DNA of 64,000 nt from Planktosalinus sp963975935 (lineage in GTDB: Bacteria; Bacteroidota; Bacteroidia; Flavobacteriales; Flavobacteriaceae): assembly GCA_963975935.1 (NCBI GenBank), contig CAXBIQ010000012.1, forward strand, positions 29,592 through 93,591. The letters are read 5' to 3'. Positions within the stretch are counted from its first letter, which is position 1, and each line of letters opens with the position of its first letter. Both the position numbers and the translations under genes were made by a program. The notes below the pieces were generated by a model. The model was given only the letters and a program-made list of their open reading frames with translations. It did no database searches and was not told where the DNA came from. This document shows positions 1 through 7,839 of the stretch, in pieces.

Positions 1-2
1 TC

Positions 3-137
3 TCTGAAGTTTCACAACTAATTGGCGTAAGCAGATGGACCATTCAAAGGATGATCAAAAGAGGTCAGTTAAAAGCTGCCCGGTTTGGAAGAAAGCAAAT
101 TATTACCCGTTCACAAATAGAAAGTCTGTTCCACTAA
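3..137 (+). CDS. Excisionase-family HTH protein, C-terminal part (cut by window edge)
   Basis: The reading frame is open from position 3 and stops with TAA at 135-137. The visible 44 residues read SEVSQLIGVSRWTIQRMIKR and continue to a short basic tail ending in SLFH. This is the winged-helix HTH_17 pattern of Xis/MerR-like small DNA-binding proteins: helix, turn with GVSR, recognition helix, then the GQLKA.R.GR.. wing. The gene lies 12 bp before the integrase, the usual place of an excisionase that sets the direction of recombination. The start codon is outside the window. Confidence 0.7.
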   Translation, partial: SEVSQLIGVSRWTIQRMIKRGQLKAARFGRKQIITRSQIESLFH

Positions 138-149
138 AAGCTTTAGATT

Positions 150-1244
150 ATGAAAGTAACTTTAAGAGAGCGCTTAAAAAATGCCAAAATCAGTCTTTAT
201 CTGGATTACTACGATAAAGGAAAGCGCAAAACAGAAAACCTCAGCCTGTACCTAAACCCAAAGCCAAAAACTAAACAGGAAAAAGATCTCAACAAAAAAA
301 CACGCCAACTTGCAGAAGCTATTGTCGGCCAACGACAAATCGAGATTCAAAACGGTGCGTATGGCTTTAAAGATGTAGAAAAACTTAAAGGCAATCTAAT
401 TCTCTACATTTCAGAACTAGTAGAAAAACGAAACACCAGTAACGGCAACTATGGCACCTGGTCTAGTATGCTCAAGCATCTAAAAGCCTTTTGTCCTAAT
501 GACATTATGTTTAGAAATGTAGATTCCACTTTTGTAGAGCAATTCAAAGAATACCTCGACAAAGATGCAATTGCAAGAGCCGGTAAAAAGCTTTCTCAAA
601 ACTCAAAGTATTCTTATTTCGGCAAGTTCAGTGCAGCCCTAAAACAAGCTGTTAAAGACGGATTTCTAAGCGTGAACCCTGCAGAGAGTGTTTCAGGCTT
701 CAAACAAGACGACCCACAGCGAGAGTTCCTGACACTTGACGAACTCCAAGCAGCTGCAAATACAGAATGTGAACTCCCCCTACTCAAAAAAGCTTTCATT
801 CTTTCAGCCTTAACGGGTTTACGATGGGGAGATATCGAAAACCTCAAATGGTCCAAAATACAACACTCCAAAGAACTCGGTTATTACATCCGCTTCCGGC
901 AGCAAAAAACCAAAGGTGCTGAAACCCTTCCCATCTCTGAACAAGTTGTAGAACTTCTCGGAGAACGTGATGAAGAAAACGACATTATTTTCAAAGGATT
1001 AAAATACAACGCTTGGTCAAACCTTAAACTCCAACAATGGATGATGAAGGCAGGTATCACAAAAAATATTACCTTTCACTGTGCTAGGCACACCTATGCC
1101 ACTTTACAACTCACTATGGGAACCGATATTTACACCGTCTCCAAGTTGTTAGGCCATAAGGAACTACGCACCACGCAGATTTACACCAAAGTAATTGACG
1201 AAAAGAAAAAAGATGCAGCTAACAGAATAAAACTGGATCTATGA
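150..1244 (+). CDS. Tyrosine recombinase / site-specific integrase
   Basis: This 364-residue integrase cuts and rejoins DNA at the att sites of the element through a 3'-phosphotyrosine intermediate. An arm-binding N-terminal domain (about 1-75) with a basic YYDKGKRK stretch is followed by a SAM-like core-binding domain (about 80-185) and the catalytic domain. The catalytic set is complete: R225 in LTGLRWGD, a lysine near 253, H310 and R313 in FHCARHTYAT, H336 in LLGHKELRTT, and the nucleophile Y345 in TQIYTKV. Length and layout fit the Bacteroidota integrases with an Arm-DNA-binding domain. The stop codon overlaps the next start by 4 bp (ATGA), so the two genes are probably translated together. 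Target site unknown. Confidence 0.93.
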   Translation: MKVTLRERLKNAKISLYLDYYDKGKRKTENLSLYLNPKPKTKQEKDLNKKTRQLAEAIVGQRQIEIQNGAYGFKDVEKLKGNLILYISELVEKRNTSNGNYGTWSSMLKHLKAFCPNDIMFRNVDSTFVEQFKEYLDKDAIARAGKKLSQNSKYSYFGKFSAALKQAVKDGFLSVNPAESVSGFKQDDPQREFLTLDELQAAANTECELPLLKKAFILSALTGLRWGDIENLKWSKIQHSKELGYYIRFRQQKTKGAETLPISEQVVELLGERDEENDIIFKGLKYNAWSNLKLQQWMMKAGITKNITFHCARHTYATLQLTMGTDIYTVSKLLGHKELRTTQIYTKVIDEKKKDAANRIKLDL

Positions 1245-2254
1245 GTAATGAAATAAAAATCTTTGACAGCATTTTAAATCGTGAACTCAGGCCTTGGCTT
1301 CCTCAACATAGTCTCGACGATGTTTTCGCAACAAAATTTCGTAATATAAAAGAGTATGTTCCTGAACAGGCCTTACAGTATCAAATTCATTTTCACCGGC
1401 CATTTAATTATAAAACTAAGTACTATTCAAAACTTATTCTGAATACTGTTTCTTCAGAATTTGACAAGTTGCACTCTCTATTCAACGAAGACAAAAACGA
1501 AAGCCTTATACTATATTGGCTGAATGACACGCTTAATAAGAGGTTAAAAACATATTTAAAAGATATCGGCAACCTTATAAAAGAAAAAGATTTTGATGCT
1601 TCATATATAAACCCAAAAAACACCAATTATCAAATAGACACAGCACATAAAACAAATACTTATATAATGCAATTGCTCAAACTTGCATTTATGCAATTGT
1701 TTTTAGAACTCCAGGAAGCATTTAATGACTTGATTATAGATGAGTTGATTGTAGAAGATTTCTACTCCCAACTTCTCAACGAACCAATACCCACCCAACC
1801 CCCAATTACTAAAACTCAAGTTTTTGAAGTGGAACCCCAACCAATTAAAAAGAAAAAAACAAGCAAAGTAAATGACATTCAGCTCCATTCCTTCACTTAC
1901 AAACAGTATAATTCAAACCCTGATAAAATTCAAAATGTTTGGGACAGCTTAAAGCATAATAAATTTATTTGTCAAGAGACACCATTAGCCACCTTCCGAA
2001 AGATTTTTTCAGGTACAGAAATCAATACTCCTGTAAAATGGACTGGAAATATCAGTGACCTTTATTATTTTATTAAATGCATTCACAATGATTTTGAATT
2101 GGTTGAGAATCTTAAGCAAAAGCAATGGGAAGTGACTTGTATTTGTTTTGTAGATAATGACGGGGAATCATTTGATCGTTCGAGATTCAGGTTACTAAAA
2201 AAACCAAACTCAACAGCAAAAAAATTGGATAAAGCGGTAAATCATCTAATTTAA
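1241..2254 (+). CDS. Unknown protein translationally coupled to the integrase
   Basis: I do not recognise this 337-residue protein. It is predicted to be soluble and helical in its first two thirds, with a proline-rich break around residues 187-200, then a lysine-rich KKKKTSK patch, then a C-terminal block (about 215-337) that looks like a small separate domain: LATFRKIFSG, VKWTGNISDLYYFIK, WEVTCICF. The ATG overlaps the integrase stop, so it probably travels with it. Its C-terminal pattern resembles unnamed accessory proteins that often sit beside integrases in Bacteroidota elements; that likeness is from memory. No catalytic motif is visible. Confidence 0.8.
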   Translation: MSNEIKIFDSILNRELRPWLPQHSLDDVFATKFRNIKEYVPEQALQYQIHFHRPFNYKTKYYSKLILNTVSSEFDKLHSLFNEDKNESLILYWLNDTLNKRLKTYLKDIGNLIKEKDFDASYINPKNTNYQIDTAHKTNTYIMQLLKLAFMQLFLELQEAFNDLIIDELIVEDFYSQLLNEPIPTQPPITKTQVFEVEPQPIKKKKTSKVNDIQLHSFTYKQYNSNPDKIQNVWDSLKHNKFICQETPLATFRKIFSGTEINTPVKWTGNISDLYYFIKCIHNDFELVENLKQKQWEVTCICFVDNDGESFDRSRFRLLKKPNSTAKKLDKAVNHLI

Positions 2255-2299
2255 ACCCACTCTGCACTTTACGCTTTGTATTCTTTTTTAACTCTTTTT

Positions 2300-2335
2300 A
2301 ACCCTTGTTAGTTTCTAATAAGGGTTTTTTCTTTT
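2300..2335 (+). terminator. Rho-independent terminator after the integrase operon
   Basis: A perfect stem (AACCCTT plus TTAG pairing with CTAA plus AAGGGTT, 2300-2326) is followed by a T-rich run. It lies 45 bp after the stop of the 337-residue gene and ends the integrase transcript. Confidence 0.8.
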
Positions 2336-2346
2336 GTTTGTCCACA

Positions 2347-2372
2347 CTGCACTCTGCACTCTACACTGCACT
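2347..2372. repeat. Tandem heptamer repeat (CTGCACT)
   Basis: Three 7-bp units (CTGCACT, CTGCACT, CTACACT) and a partial fourth run head to tail. A related CACTCTGCACT lies at about 2257. The block is in the non-coding gap before the two excisionase-like HTH genes. It could be a binding array for one of these small DNA-binding proteins or a replication iteron; function is inferred only from position. Confidence 0.55.
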
Positions 2373-2477
2373 AGGTCAAAGACCACCATAAAACCTTGAT
2401 ATTCAGCGTAATTTTGTCCTATTCGAATCAAAATACATTTGGCCAAATGTTCATTTATTAATTTAAAATTGAATAAA

Positions 2478-2780
2478 ATGAACGAAACCATTTTAAACCA
2501 ATTAGACCGCATCGAAACAATGCTCAAAAACCAGCAAGCGATGCAAAAACAAGTATTGAACTTTAACGAAGCTTGTACCTATCTGGAATTATCACATTCC
2601 CACTTGTACAAGTTAACGAGCACAGGTGCCATTCCGCATTACAAACCCAATGGAAAGAAAATCTATTTCCAAAAGGATGAAATCGATCAATGGCTGTTGC
2701 GTAACAAAATGGACTCTAACGACGAGATTGAGCAGCAAGCTGCCAATTATCTAATGAAGAAAGGAGCGGTGAAGCTATGA
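2478..2780 (+). CDS. Excisionase-type helix-turn-helix protein
   Basis: A 100-residue DNA-binding protein. A short N-terminal coiled segment (NQLDRIETMLKNQQAMQKQ) precedes an HTH_17 domain with ACTYLELSHSHLYKLTSTG, a PHYKPNGKK wing and DEIDQWLLR. This is the standard pattern of Bacteroidota element regulators/excisionases. I chose the ATG at 2478, which gives the usual start just before the coiled segment; an in-frame upstream ATG at 2439 adds 13 residues of poor character. It overlaps the next HTH gene by 4 bp, so the two form a tandem pair, as commonly seen before primase-type genes in these elements. Confidence 0.8.
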   Translation: MNETILNQLDRIETMLKNQQAMQKQVLNFNEACTYLELSHSHLYKLTSTGAIPHYKPNGKKIYFQKDEIDQWLLRNKMDSNDEIEQQAANYLMKKGAVKL

Positions 2781-3073
2781 CTGAAATAGTAGACCTAATT
2801 TTGGCACTTTCACACGAAATAAAAGAGTTGAAAGTTAAAATCGAACTCTTGAAGCAAACAAGAGCAGAAGTCCTTAAAGATAGCTGGCTCGACAATCAGG
2901 ATGTCTTGCAAATACTCCACATCAGTGGCAGAACCTTGCAAACATTACGCGACACAAACGCTTTGCCTTATAGCAAAGTGAGAGGGAAATTCTACTACAA
3001 AGTTTCTGATGTTGAAGAGTTGTTTCAAAACAACTACTACAACCCAAATTTCAAGTGCGATGGAACTAAGTAG
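2777..3073 (+). CDS. Second helix-turn-helix (excisionase-like) protein
   Basis: A 98-residue protein with an N-terminal helix (about 1-30, coiled-coil-like LSHEIKELKVKIELLKQ) and an HTH_17-like fold: SWLDNQDVLQILHISGRTL, then TLRDTNALPYSKVRGKFYYK and DVEELF. The recognition helix (SGRTLQTLRDTN) and KVRGKFYYK wing are typical of Bacteroidota element proteins. It overlaps the upstream gene by 4 bp and the downstream VirE_N-type gene by 14 bp. It probably acts with its neighbour in excision or replication control. Confidence 0.78.
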   Translation: MTEIVDLILALSHEIKELKVKIELLKQTRAEVLKDSWLDNQDVLQILHISGRTLQTLRDTNALPYSKVRGKFYYKVSDVEELFQNNYYNPNFKCDGTK

Positions 3074-3968
3074 AGAAGCCATTATTGACAAGACACATTA
3101 CGGCATCAATATTTACGCCTATGTGCTAAGTGAGTGTTACCCCGGTCAAACCGTCCTTTCCCTTCGGGGAAGGGACTGCGGGTTAACCCAAAATCCTTTC
3201 AATGAGGACAAAGAAACTTTATCGGTAAAGATTGTAAACAACCTCGCTGTACATAGCGATACCGAATTACAGGACTTCAAAGGGGATGCCTTTGATTTTG
3301 CGCAACTCCACTTCCAAACCAATAACGAAATGGAATTATGGACCAAAATCAATGAAGCCCTACACCTAAGATTGGAGCTCCCTAAACAAAAAACTCAAAA
3401 TTGGTGGGAAATCCCCGATGACACCTGGCGACCTGAGTGCAGCTTTTTTGCAAAACCGGTTAGAAATGTGTTCTCGTCAAAAGTCCTTCGTTTACACGAA
3501 ATCTTTGACCTAATCACAAGTGATACGTATAAAGAGGTAACTCAAAAACTAAGGGCTATCAGTGACCCTAAAGAGAAACGTAAATTCAAAGCCAACAACT
3601 TCGATTACGTCACTTTTTCGGGTACATTCAAAAAACGTGCAGACAGCGAATTAATAACCCATTCGTCCCTTCTCACGATAGATTTTGACCATCTGGACAA
3701 CCTATCTCAACTCAAAGAGAAACTGCTCACAGACGCCTATTTTGACACCGAAATGCTCTTTACCTCACCTTCCGGTGACGGACTCAAATGGATTGTTCGC
3801 ATTGACCTGAATCAATGTTCACACAACGATTATTTCAATGCCATTGCAAACTATATTTTAAAAACATACAACATCAAAGTAGATGCATCAGGCAAGGACT
3901 GTTCCAGAGCTTGCTTCTTAGTCAACGACCCCGAAGCATTTCTACATCAAAGACACCATAAGTTATGA
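3060..3968 (+). CDS. VirE_N / BT4734-like protein (primase-type replication module)
   Basis: A 302-residue protein. The C-terminal half matches the BT4734/VirE N-terminal family: DPKEKRKFKANNFDYVTFSG, SLLTIDFDHLDN with its acidic pair, MLFTSPSGDGLKWIVRID, and CSRACFLVNDPEAF. This family has the AEP/PrimPol-like fold found at the front of mobile-element primase-helicase proteins. The N-terminal 120 residues are less clear. The ATG at 3060 overlaps the previous gene by 14 bp; a longer frame from 3009 would start inside that gene and add a threonine-rich, unlikely leader. It overlaps the DUF3987 gene by 4 bp. In many elements the two parts are one protein, so they probably work together in replication. 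Confidence 0.82.
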   Translation: MELSREAIIDKTHYGINIYAYVLSECYPGQTVLSLRGRDCGLTQNPFNEDKETLSVKIVNNLAVHSDTELQDFKGDAFDFAQLHFQTNNEMELWTKINEALHLRLELPKQKTQNWWEIPDDTWRPECSFFAKPVRNVFSSKVLRLHEIFDLITSDTYKEVTQKLRAISDPKEKRKFKANNFDYVTFSGTFKKRADSELITHSSLLTIDFDHLDNLSQLKEKLLTDAYFDTEMLFTSPSGDGLKWIVRIDLNQCSHNDYFNAIANYILKTYNIKVDASGKDCSRACFLVNDPEAFLHQRHHKL

Positions 3969-5722
3969 CAAAGAAAAATTTCAACCCAAAAGATTGGCTT
4001 GCAGTTCCCCAAGAGGTGCCAACGTTAAAAAAGCCAAAGACAACTGTTCCAAAAAATACTCAAACCACTGAGAATGATATAGAAAACTACATTACAGCAA
4101 TTGAAAACTCAGGAACCGACCTCACAGACGAATACAAAAACTGGCGGGATATCGGCTTTGCCTTTGCAGATGAGTTTGGCGAAAGTGGCCGTGATTACTT
4201 CCACCGCATCGGCAGGTTTTATTCCGGCTATGACAGCAAAGAATGTGACGAACAGTACACCAATTGCCTGAACGCAAAAGGACACGGTGTAACGATGAAA
4301 TCCTTCTATTATCTGTTCCACAATGCCGGTCTCAAAATTCCCAAACAAGAAACGGAAACCAAAACTGCAGCACAATCCATTGAACAAAAAGATGAAAATG
4401 CGGTGCCAACATTCCCAAAATCCTTATTTCCCCAACTTCCTGATTTCCTGCAACGGGTTGTTGAACCCGCTACCAGCGATGAAGAAAAGGACATTTTATT
4501 GTTGGGAGCACTCACAGTCATTAGTGCCTGCTTGCACAAAACCTATGGCATTTACGATGGGGATAAAGTATATTCCAATCTCTATCTATTCATTACCGCC
4601 ATTGCTTCCGCAGGTAAAGGACGTCTAAAACAATGCAAACGCCTGGTGATGCCCATCCATAAATATTTAAGGGAACAGGCAGCAATAATGAAAAAAGACT
4701 ACGACCGCGATATGGCCGAATACAACCAAATTAAAAACAAAGACAGCTCAGCCGAAAAACCTCCCAAACCACCGGAAAGAATGTTATTCATCCCGGCAAA
4801 TAATAGCACAACGGGTGTGTTCCAGTTATTGTCAGACAGCAAAGCAAGAGGACTCATCTTTGAAACTGAAGGTGACACTCTTGCCCAGGCGTTTAAAACA
4901 GATTATGGCAATTACAGCGATGGCTTCCGCAAAGCGTTTCACCACGAAACCATCAGCTATTACAGGCGTACAGACCGCGAATATGTCGATATGGAAAAAC
5001 CTTGTCTCTCAACGGTCCTCTCAGGCACACCCAAACAAATCACGGCACTTATTCCCAATGCCGAGAACGGTCTCTTTAGCAGGTTCCTGTTCTATTATAT
5101 GAATATCAAACTAAAGTGGAAAAATGTATTCGAAACCAAAACAGCTGATGGCTTGGAAGAGCACTACAACCATTTAGGAGAAGAATTTTTCAATCTGTAC
5201 AAAACCCTGAATACAAACCCTGAAATCCAAATTACCCTTTCAGAAAGCCAGCAGGAAAGATTCAACGATTTTTTTTCACAGGTACAAATCAAATACAGCA
5301 ACCTGCAAAGTGATGAATACATAGCAACAGTAAGAAGAATGGGATTGATAGCCTTTAGGATAATGATGATCTTCACCGTATTGCGTATTATGGAAGACGG
5401 TGACGTTTCCCGAAAAAGGGAATGCGATGAGGTTGATTTTGAAAACAGCTTGACAATGGTAAAAGTCTTGATCAAGCACAGCAGTAAAGTGTTCTCTTCA
5501 TTACCTGAGGAAGTTAAAATATCCAAGCAACCCAACCGAAAGGAAAGATTCCTGGATAGCCTGCCAAAATCATTCAACCGGCAGGACTACCTCGACACCG
5601 CAACCAAACTTGAAATCCCACACAAAACTGCAGAAGGATACATCACAGCCTTTGTCAAGACAGGTTTAATCCATAGGGAAAAGCAAGACCATTATCTGAA
5701 CACGACTAGTAAGGATGATTAG
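3965..5722 (+). CDS. PriCT_2 / DUF3987 protein (element replication helicase-like)
   Basis: A 585-residue protein. After a short linker comes a PriCT_2 domain (about 38-120: WRDIGFAFADEFGESGRDYF, FYSGYDSKECDEQY), the primase C-terminal 2 module. A DUF3987 domain follows (about 150-520), with FPQLPDFLQRVV, ALTVISACL, and a P-loop-like turn at ITAIASAGKGRLKQ. Family members sit in Bacteroidota integrative elements, directly after a VirE_N gene as here, and are thought to initiate element replication. The C terminus ends in a winged-helix-like stretch (FNRQDYLDTATKLEIPHKTA). The gene ends the left element module. Confidence 0.85.
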   Translation: MTKKNFNPKDWLAVPQEVPTLKKPKTTVPKNTQTTENDIENYITAIENSGTDLTDEYKNWRDIGFAFADEFGESGRDYFHRIGRFYSGYDSKECDEQYTNCLNAKGHGVTMKSFYYLFHNAGLKIPKQETETKTAAQSIEQKDENAVPTFPKSLFPQLPDFLQRVVEPATSDEEKDILLLGALTVISACLHKTYGIYDGDKVYSNLYLFITAIASAGKGRLKQCKRLVMPIHKYLREQAAIMKKDYDRDMAEYNQIKNKDSSAEKPPKPPERMLFIPANNSTTGVFQLLSDSKARGLIFETEGDTLAQAFKTDYGNYSDGFRKAFHHETISYYRRTDREYVDMEKPCLSTVLSGTPKQITALIPNAENGLFSRFLFYYMNIKLKWKNVFETKTADGLEEHYNHLGEEFFNLYKTLNTNPEIQITLSESQQERFNDFFSQVQIKYSNLQSDEYIATVRRMGLIAFRIMMIFTVLRIMEDGDVSRKRECDEVDFENSLTMVKVLIKHSSKVFSSLPEEVKISKQPNRKERFLDSLPKSFNRQDYLDTATKLEIPHKTAEGYITAFVKTGLIHREKQDHYLNTTSKDD

Positions 5723-5725
5723 AAA

Positions 5726-5808
5726 GTTAAGGAAGTTAAGGAAACCACCCCTGAGAAATCAGGGGTTTCTATTTTTAGATTTATTATAAATTCCTCAACT
5801 TCCTTAAC
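5726..5808. repeat. 17-bp inverted repeat built of 9-mers around a terminator
   Basis: The left arm, 5726-5742 (GTTAAGGAAGTTAAGGA), and the right arm, 5792-5808, pair with one mismatch. Both arms are themselves tandem 9-mers (AAGTTAAGG type); the right side has nearly three copies (5791-5816). The loop contains the hairpin at 5747-5766. It lies between two converging transcription units. Confidence 0.75.
5747..5777. terminator. Intrinsic terminator between converging units
   Basis: A perfect 8-bp stem (ACCCCTGA / TCAGGGGT) with a GAAA tetraloop is followed by TTCTATTTTT. It ends the DUF3987 transcript; the stem could also work for the minus-strand drmB transcript. Confidence 0.75.
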
Positions 5809-5867
5809 TTCCTCAATTTTCTTAAAACACTTTCTCTTAATATTTTATAAAAAGACTCCTGGTCCTT

Positions 5868-7838
5868 CTAAATAAGGGATTTAAAATATCCGTAGTTATC
5901 ATCTACCAATAAACGCCTGTCTAAATAACAATTAAATAGTTCACAAGATGTTTCTGGTAACAGAGTACAATTAAAGCACGCAGAAAGGTTTAAATTACCC
6001 ACCCCTTGACCATTAGAATGATAACAAATAGGGTCTGTAGCACAATCCTTTGCTCTTATTAATGCTGAATTTATCAGTTTACCGATTTTATCAGAATCAC
6101 AAAGCGAAGTAATTCCACCATAGCTCCCTTCTGAGCCCGCAATTGTATATATCAACACACCGTTCATTTTTAATACCTCATCAATGTATAATCTTTCTCT
6201 TAGTGAAGTCGATGGGTATCCACATAAATATTCTAATTCTTTAATGATGAGGTGTGAAAAAGTATGAATTAAAATATATTTTGGTGTTAACTCTATATTG
6301 TTTTGATTACCAAATTCAAGTCTTTCATTATTTTCCAATATGATTGATGTTCTTTCTATAACTGTAGAGTTTTGCTGTATCCAGTCATTTAATAACTCAT
6401 CATTAAAGTCGATAAAAATACCTTCACCAAAATTTTCAATAGCAGGAAGATACTTAGTTGTTTTACCTTTGTTTGATGTAAATTTTTTAATAATGGTTTC
6501 AGCTGTTACCTTATCTTCATCATAGTCCTCTAGAAAAAGATCGGTTGGTATAGGTTCTTGACGTGTATATGATGTTTGAACTGATGTAATTTTTATTTTA
6601 TCCATTTTATAAATGGACTGTATTAAATTATTCTGAAAGTAGTCTTTATTCACTTTATTAAAGACTAATTCATCTTTTCTATTTGAGCTTTCCTTTTCCT
6701 TTATATAAGTATATTCGTCAAAACGGTACTCTGTTTCACTTTGAGCCCTTATAATTTCGCCTAAATTAAAATTGTTGGCAATTAACTTCTCAATTTTATC
6801 AGCGGAAATCTCGATATTTTTATGTCTTTTTAAGTTATTGGAGATTTGCTTAGGTGTATATTCATCTTCCCATTCTTCCTTGATAATTTTTAATAACCTT
6901 TCATTAATTTCTTCTACTGCAGGAATATAAATACTTGATAAAATATTTGAATAATAAACACTATTACTGGACCTGATAACAGGTTTAAAAAGAATTTCTT
7001 TTTCTTCTGGTTTGCAATTTGGATATAAATCCTGTTTTTTAAATCGAATATTAAATAAACCGGAAAGACTAACATACCCTTTTTGTTCATTCGTTTCTTG
7101 GTCGATTATTACAAGTCCAATACCGGAAAGAGTATCAATTTTTTCTGAAGTAATAAACTCTAGTCTATAATGATTTGGGAAATTTATGTTTTCAAATATT
7201 ACGGGCTCATCTTTTGACTTATCCGTATCATTTGATTCTGACTCATTTTTCTTTACTCTGGAAAGTAATTGAAAAAGTGCCCATCGATCCCAAGGCACAT
7301 CACAAATGTCACCATTAGGGGCTGTTAGGATAAATCTGATTTGCTCTAAGTTGTAATATTTTCTCTTTTTATCTTGATTTTTTAAATAACAGTTGTAACA
7401 CTTTGGTGGATAGAACAAGTTTTCATTCTCCAATCCATTCCAGTCTTTTGGTAATTTATGTTTAACATTTTCATCCCAAGCATTTTTCCAATTTTCTAGC
7501 TCATCATACTTTTTACAATTGTTGCAATAAAACCATTTAGGAAAATACTTAGCTGAAATTAAATTGGTCTGGTTTTCTAATTTCCAACCCTTATCCAACG
7601 AGTTTATTGGGATTCTAATTAAATGCTCCAATTGGTAAAAATATTTATTTAACCGATTTTTAAACCTAATATCTTCTACAATATTATGTTCCTCAAATTT
7701 GCTTTCAAGAACTTGAAAATATGGCCATTCATCAAATGGCCCTACCATTATAGAACCATTTCTGGTTTCTAATATGGAGCCTACTCCACCATATGCACTA
7801 ACGGCTTTACTTGTTTGTATTACTTCAAATTTCCCCAT
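5868..7838 (-). CDS. drmB: DrmB-like DUF1998 protein (DISARM core)
   Basis: A 656-residue protein with a C-terminal DUF1998 domain (about 520-640: LIHTFSHLIIKELEYLCGY, GVLIYTIAGSEGSYGG) that ends in a cysteine cluster (CYHSN, ACFNCTLLPETSCELFNC). A second zinc-finger-like cluster is near residues 103-150 (CNNCKKY and CYNC). Such Cys-rich DUF1998 proteins follow the DrmA helicase and with it form the DISARM core that binds and blocks incoming phage DNA. The start follows the drmA stop by a single base, so they are co-translated. No signal or membrane segment is visible. Homology by motif only; DUF1998 genes also occur in other helicase-linked defence loci. Confidence 0.8.
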   Translation of the reverse strand: MGKFEVIQTSKAVSAYGGVGSILETRNGSIMVGPFDEWPYFQVLESKFEEHNIVEDIRFKNRLNKYFYQLEHLIRIPINSLDKGWKLENQTNLISAKYFPKWFYCNNCKKYDELENWKNAWDENVKHKLPKDWNGLENENLFYPPKCYNCYLKNQDKKRKYYNLEQIRFILTAPNGDICDVPWDRWALFQLLSRVKKNESESNDTDKSKDEPVIFENINFPNHYRLEFITSEKIDTLSGIGLVIIDQETNEQKGYVSLSGLFNIRFKKQDLYPNCKPEEKEILFKPVIRSSNSVYYSNILSSIYIPAVEEINERLLKIIKEEWEDEYTPKQISNNLKRHKNIEISADKIEKLIANNFNLGEIIRAQSETEYRFDEYTYIKEKESSNRKDELVFNKVNKDYFQNNLIQSIYKMDKIKITSVQTSYTRQEPIPTDLFLEDYDEDKVTAETIIKKFTSNKGKTTKYLPAIENFGEGIFIDFNDELLNDWIQQNSTVIERTSIILENNERLEFGNQNNIELTPKYILIHTFSHLIIKELEYLCGYPSTSLRERLYIDEVLKMNGVLIYTIAGSEGSYGGITSLCDSDKIGKLINSALIRAKDCATDPICYHSNGQGVGNLNLSACFNCTLLPETSCELFNCYLDRRLLVDDNYGYFKSLI

Positions 7839-7839
7839 T

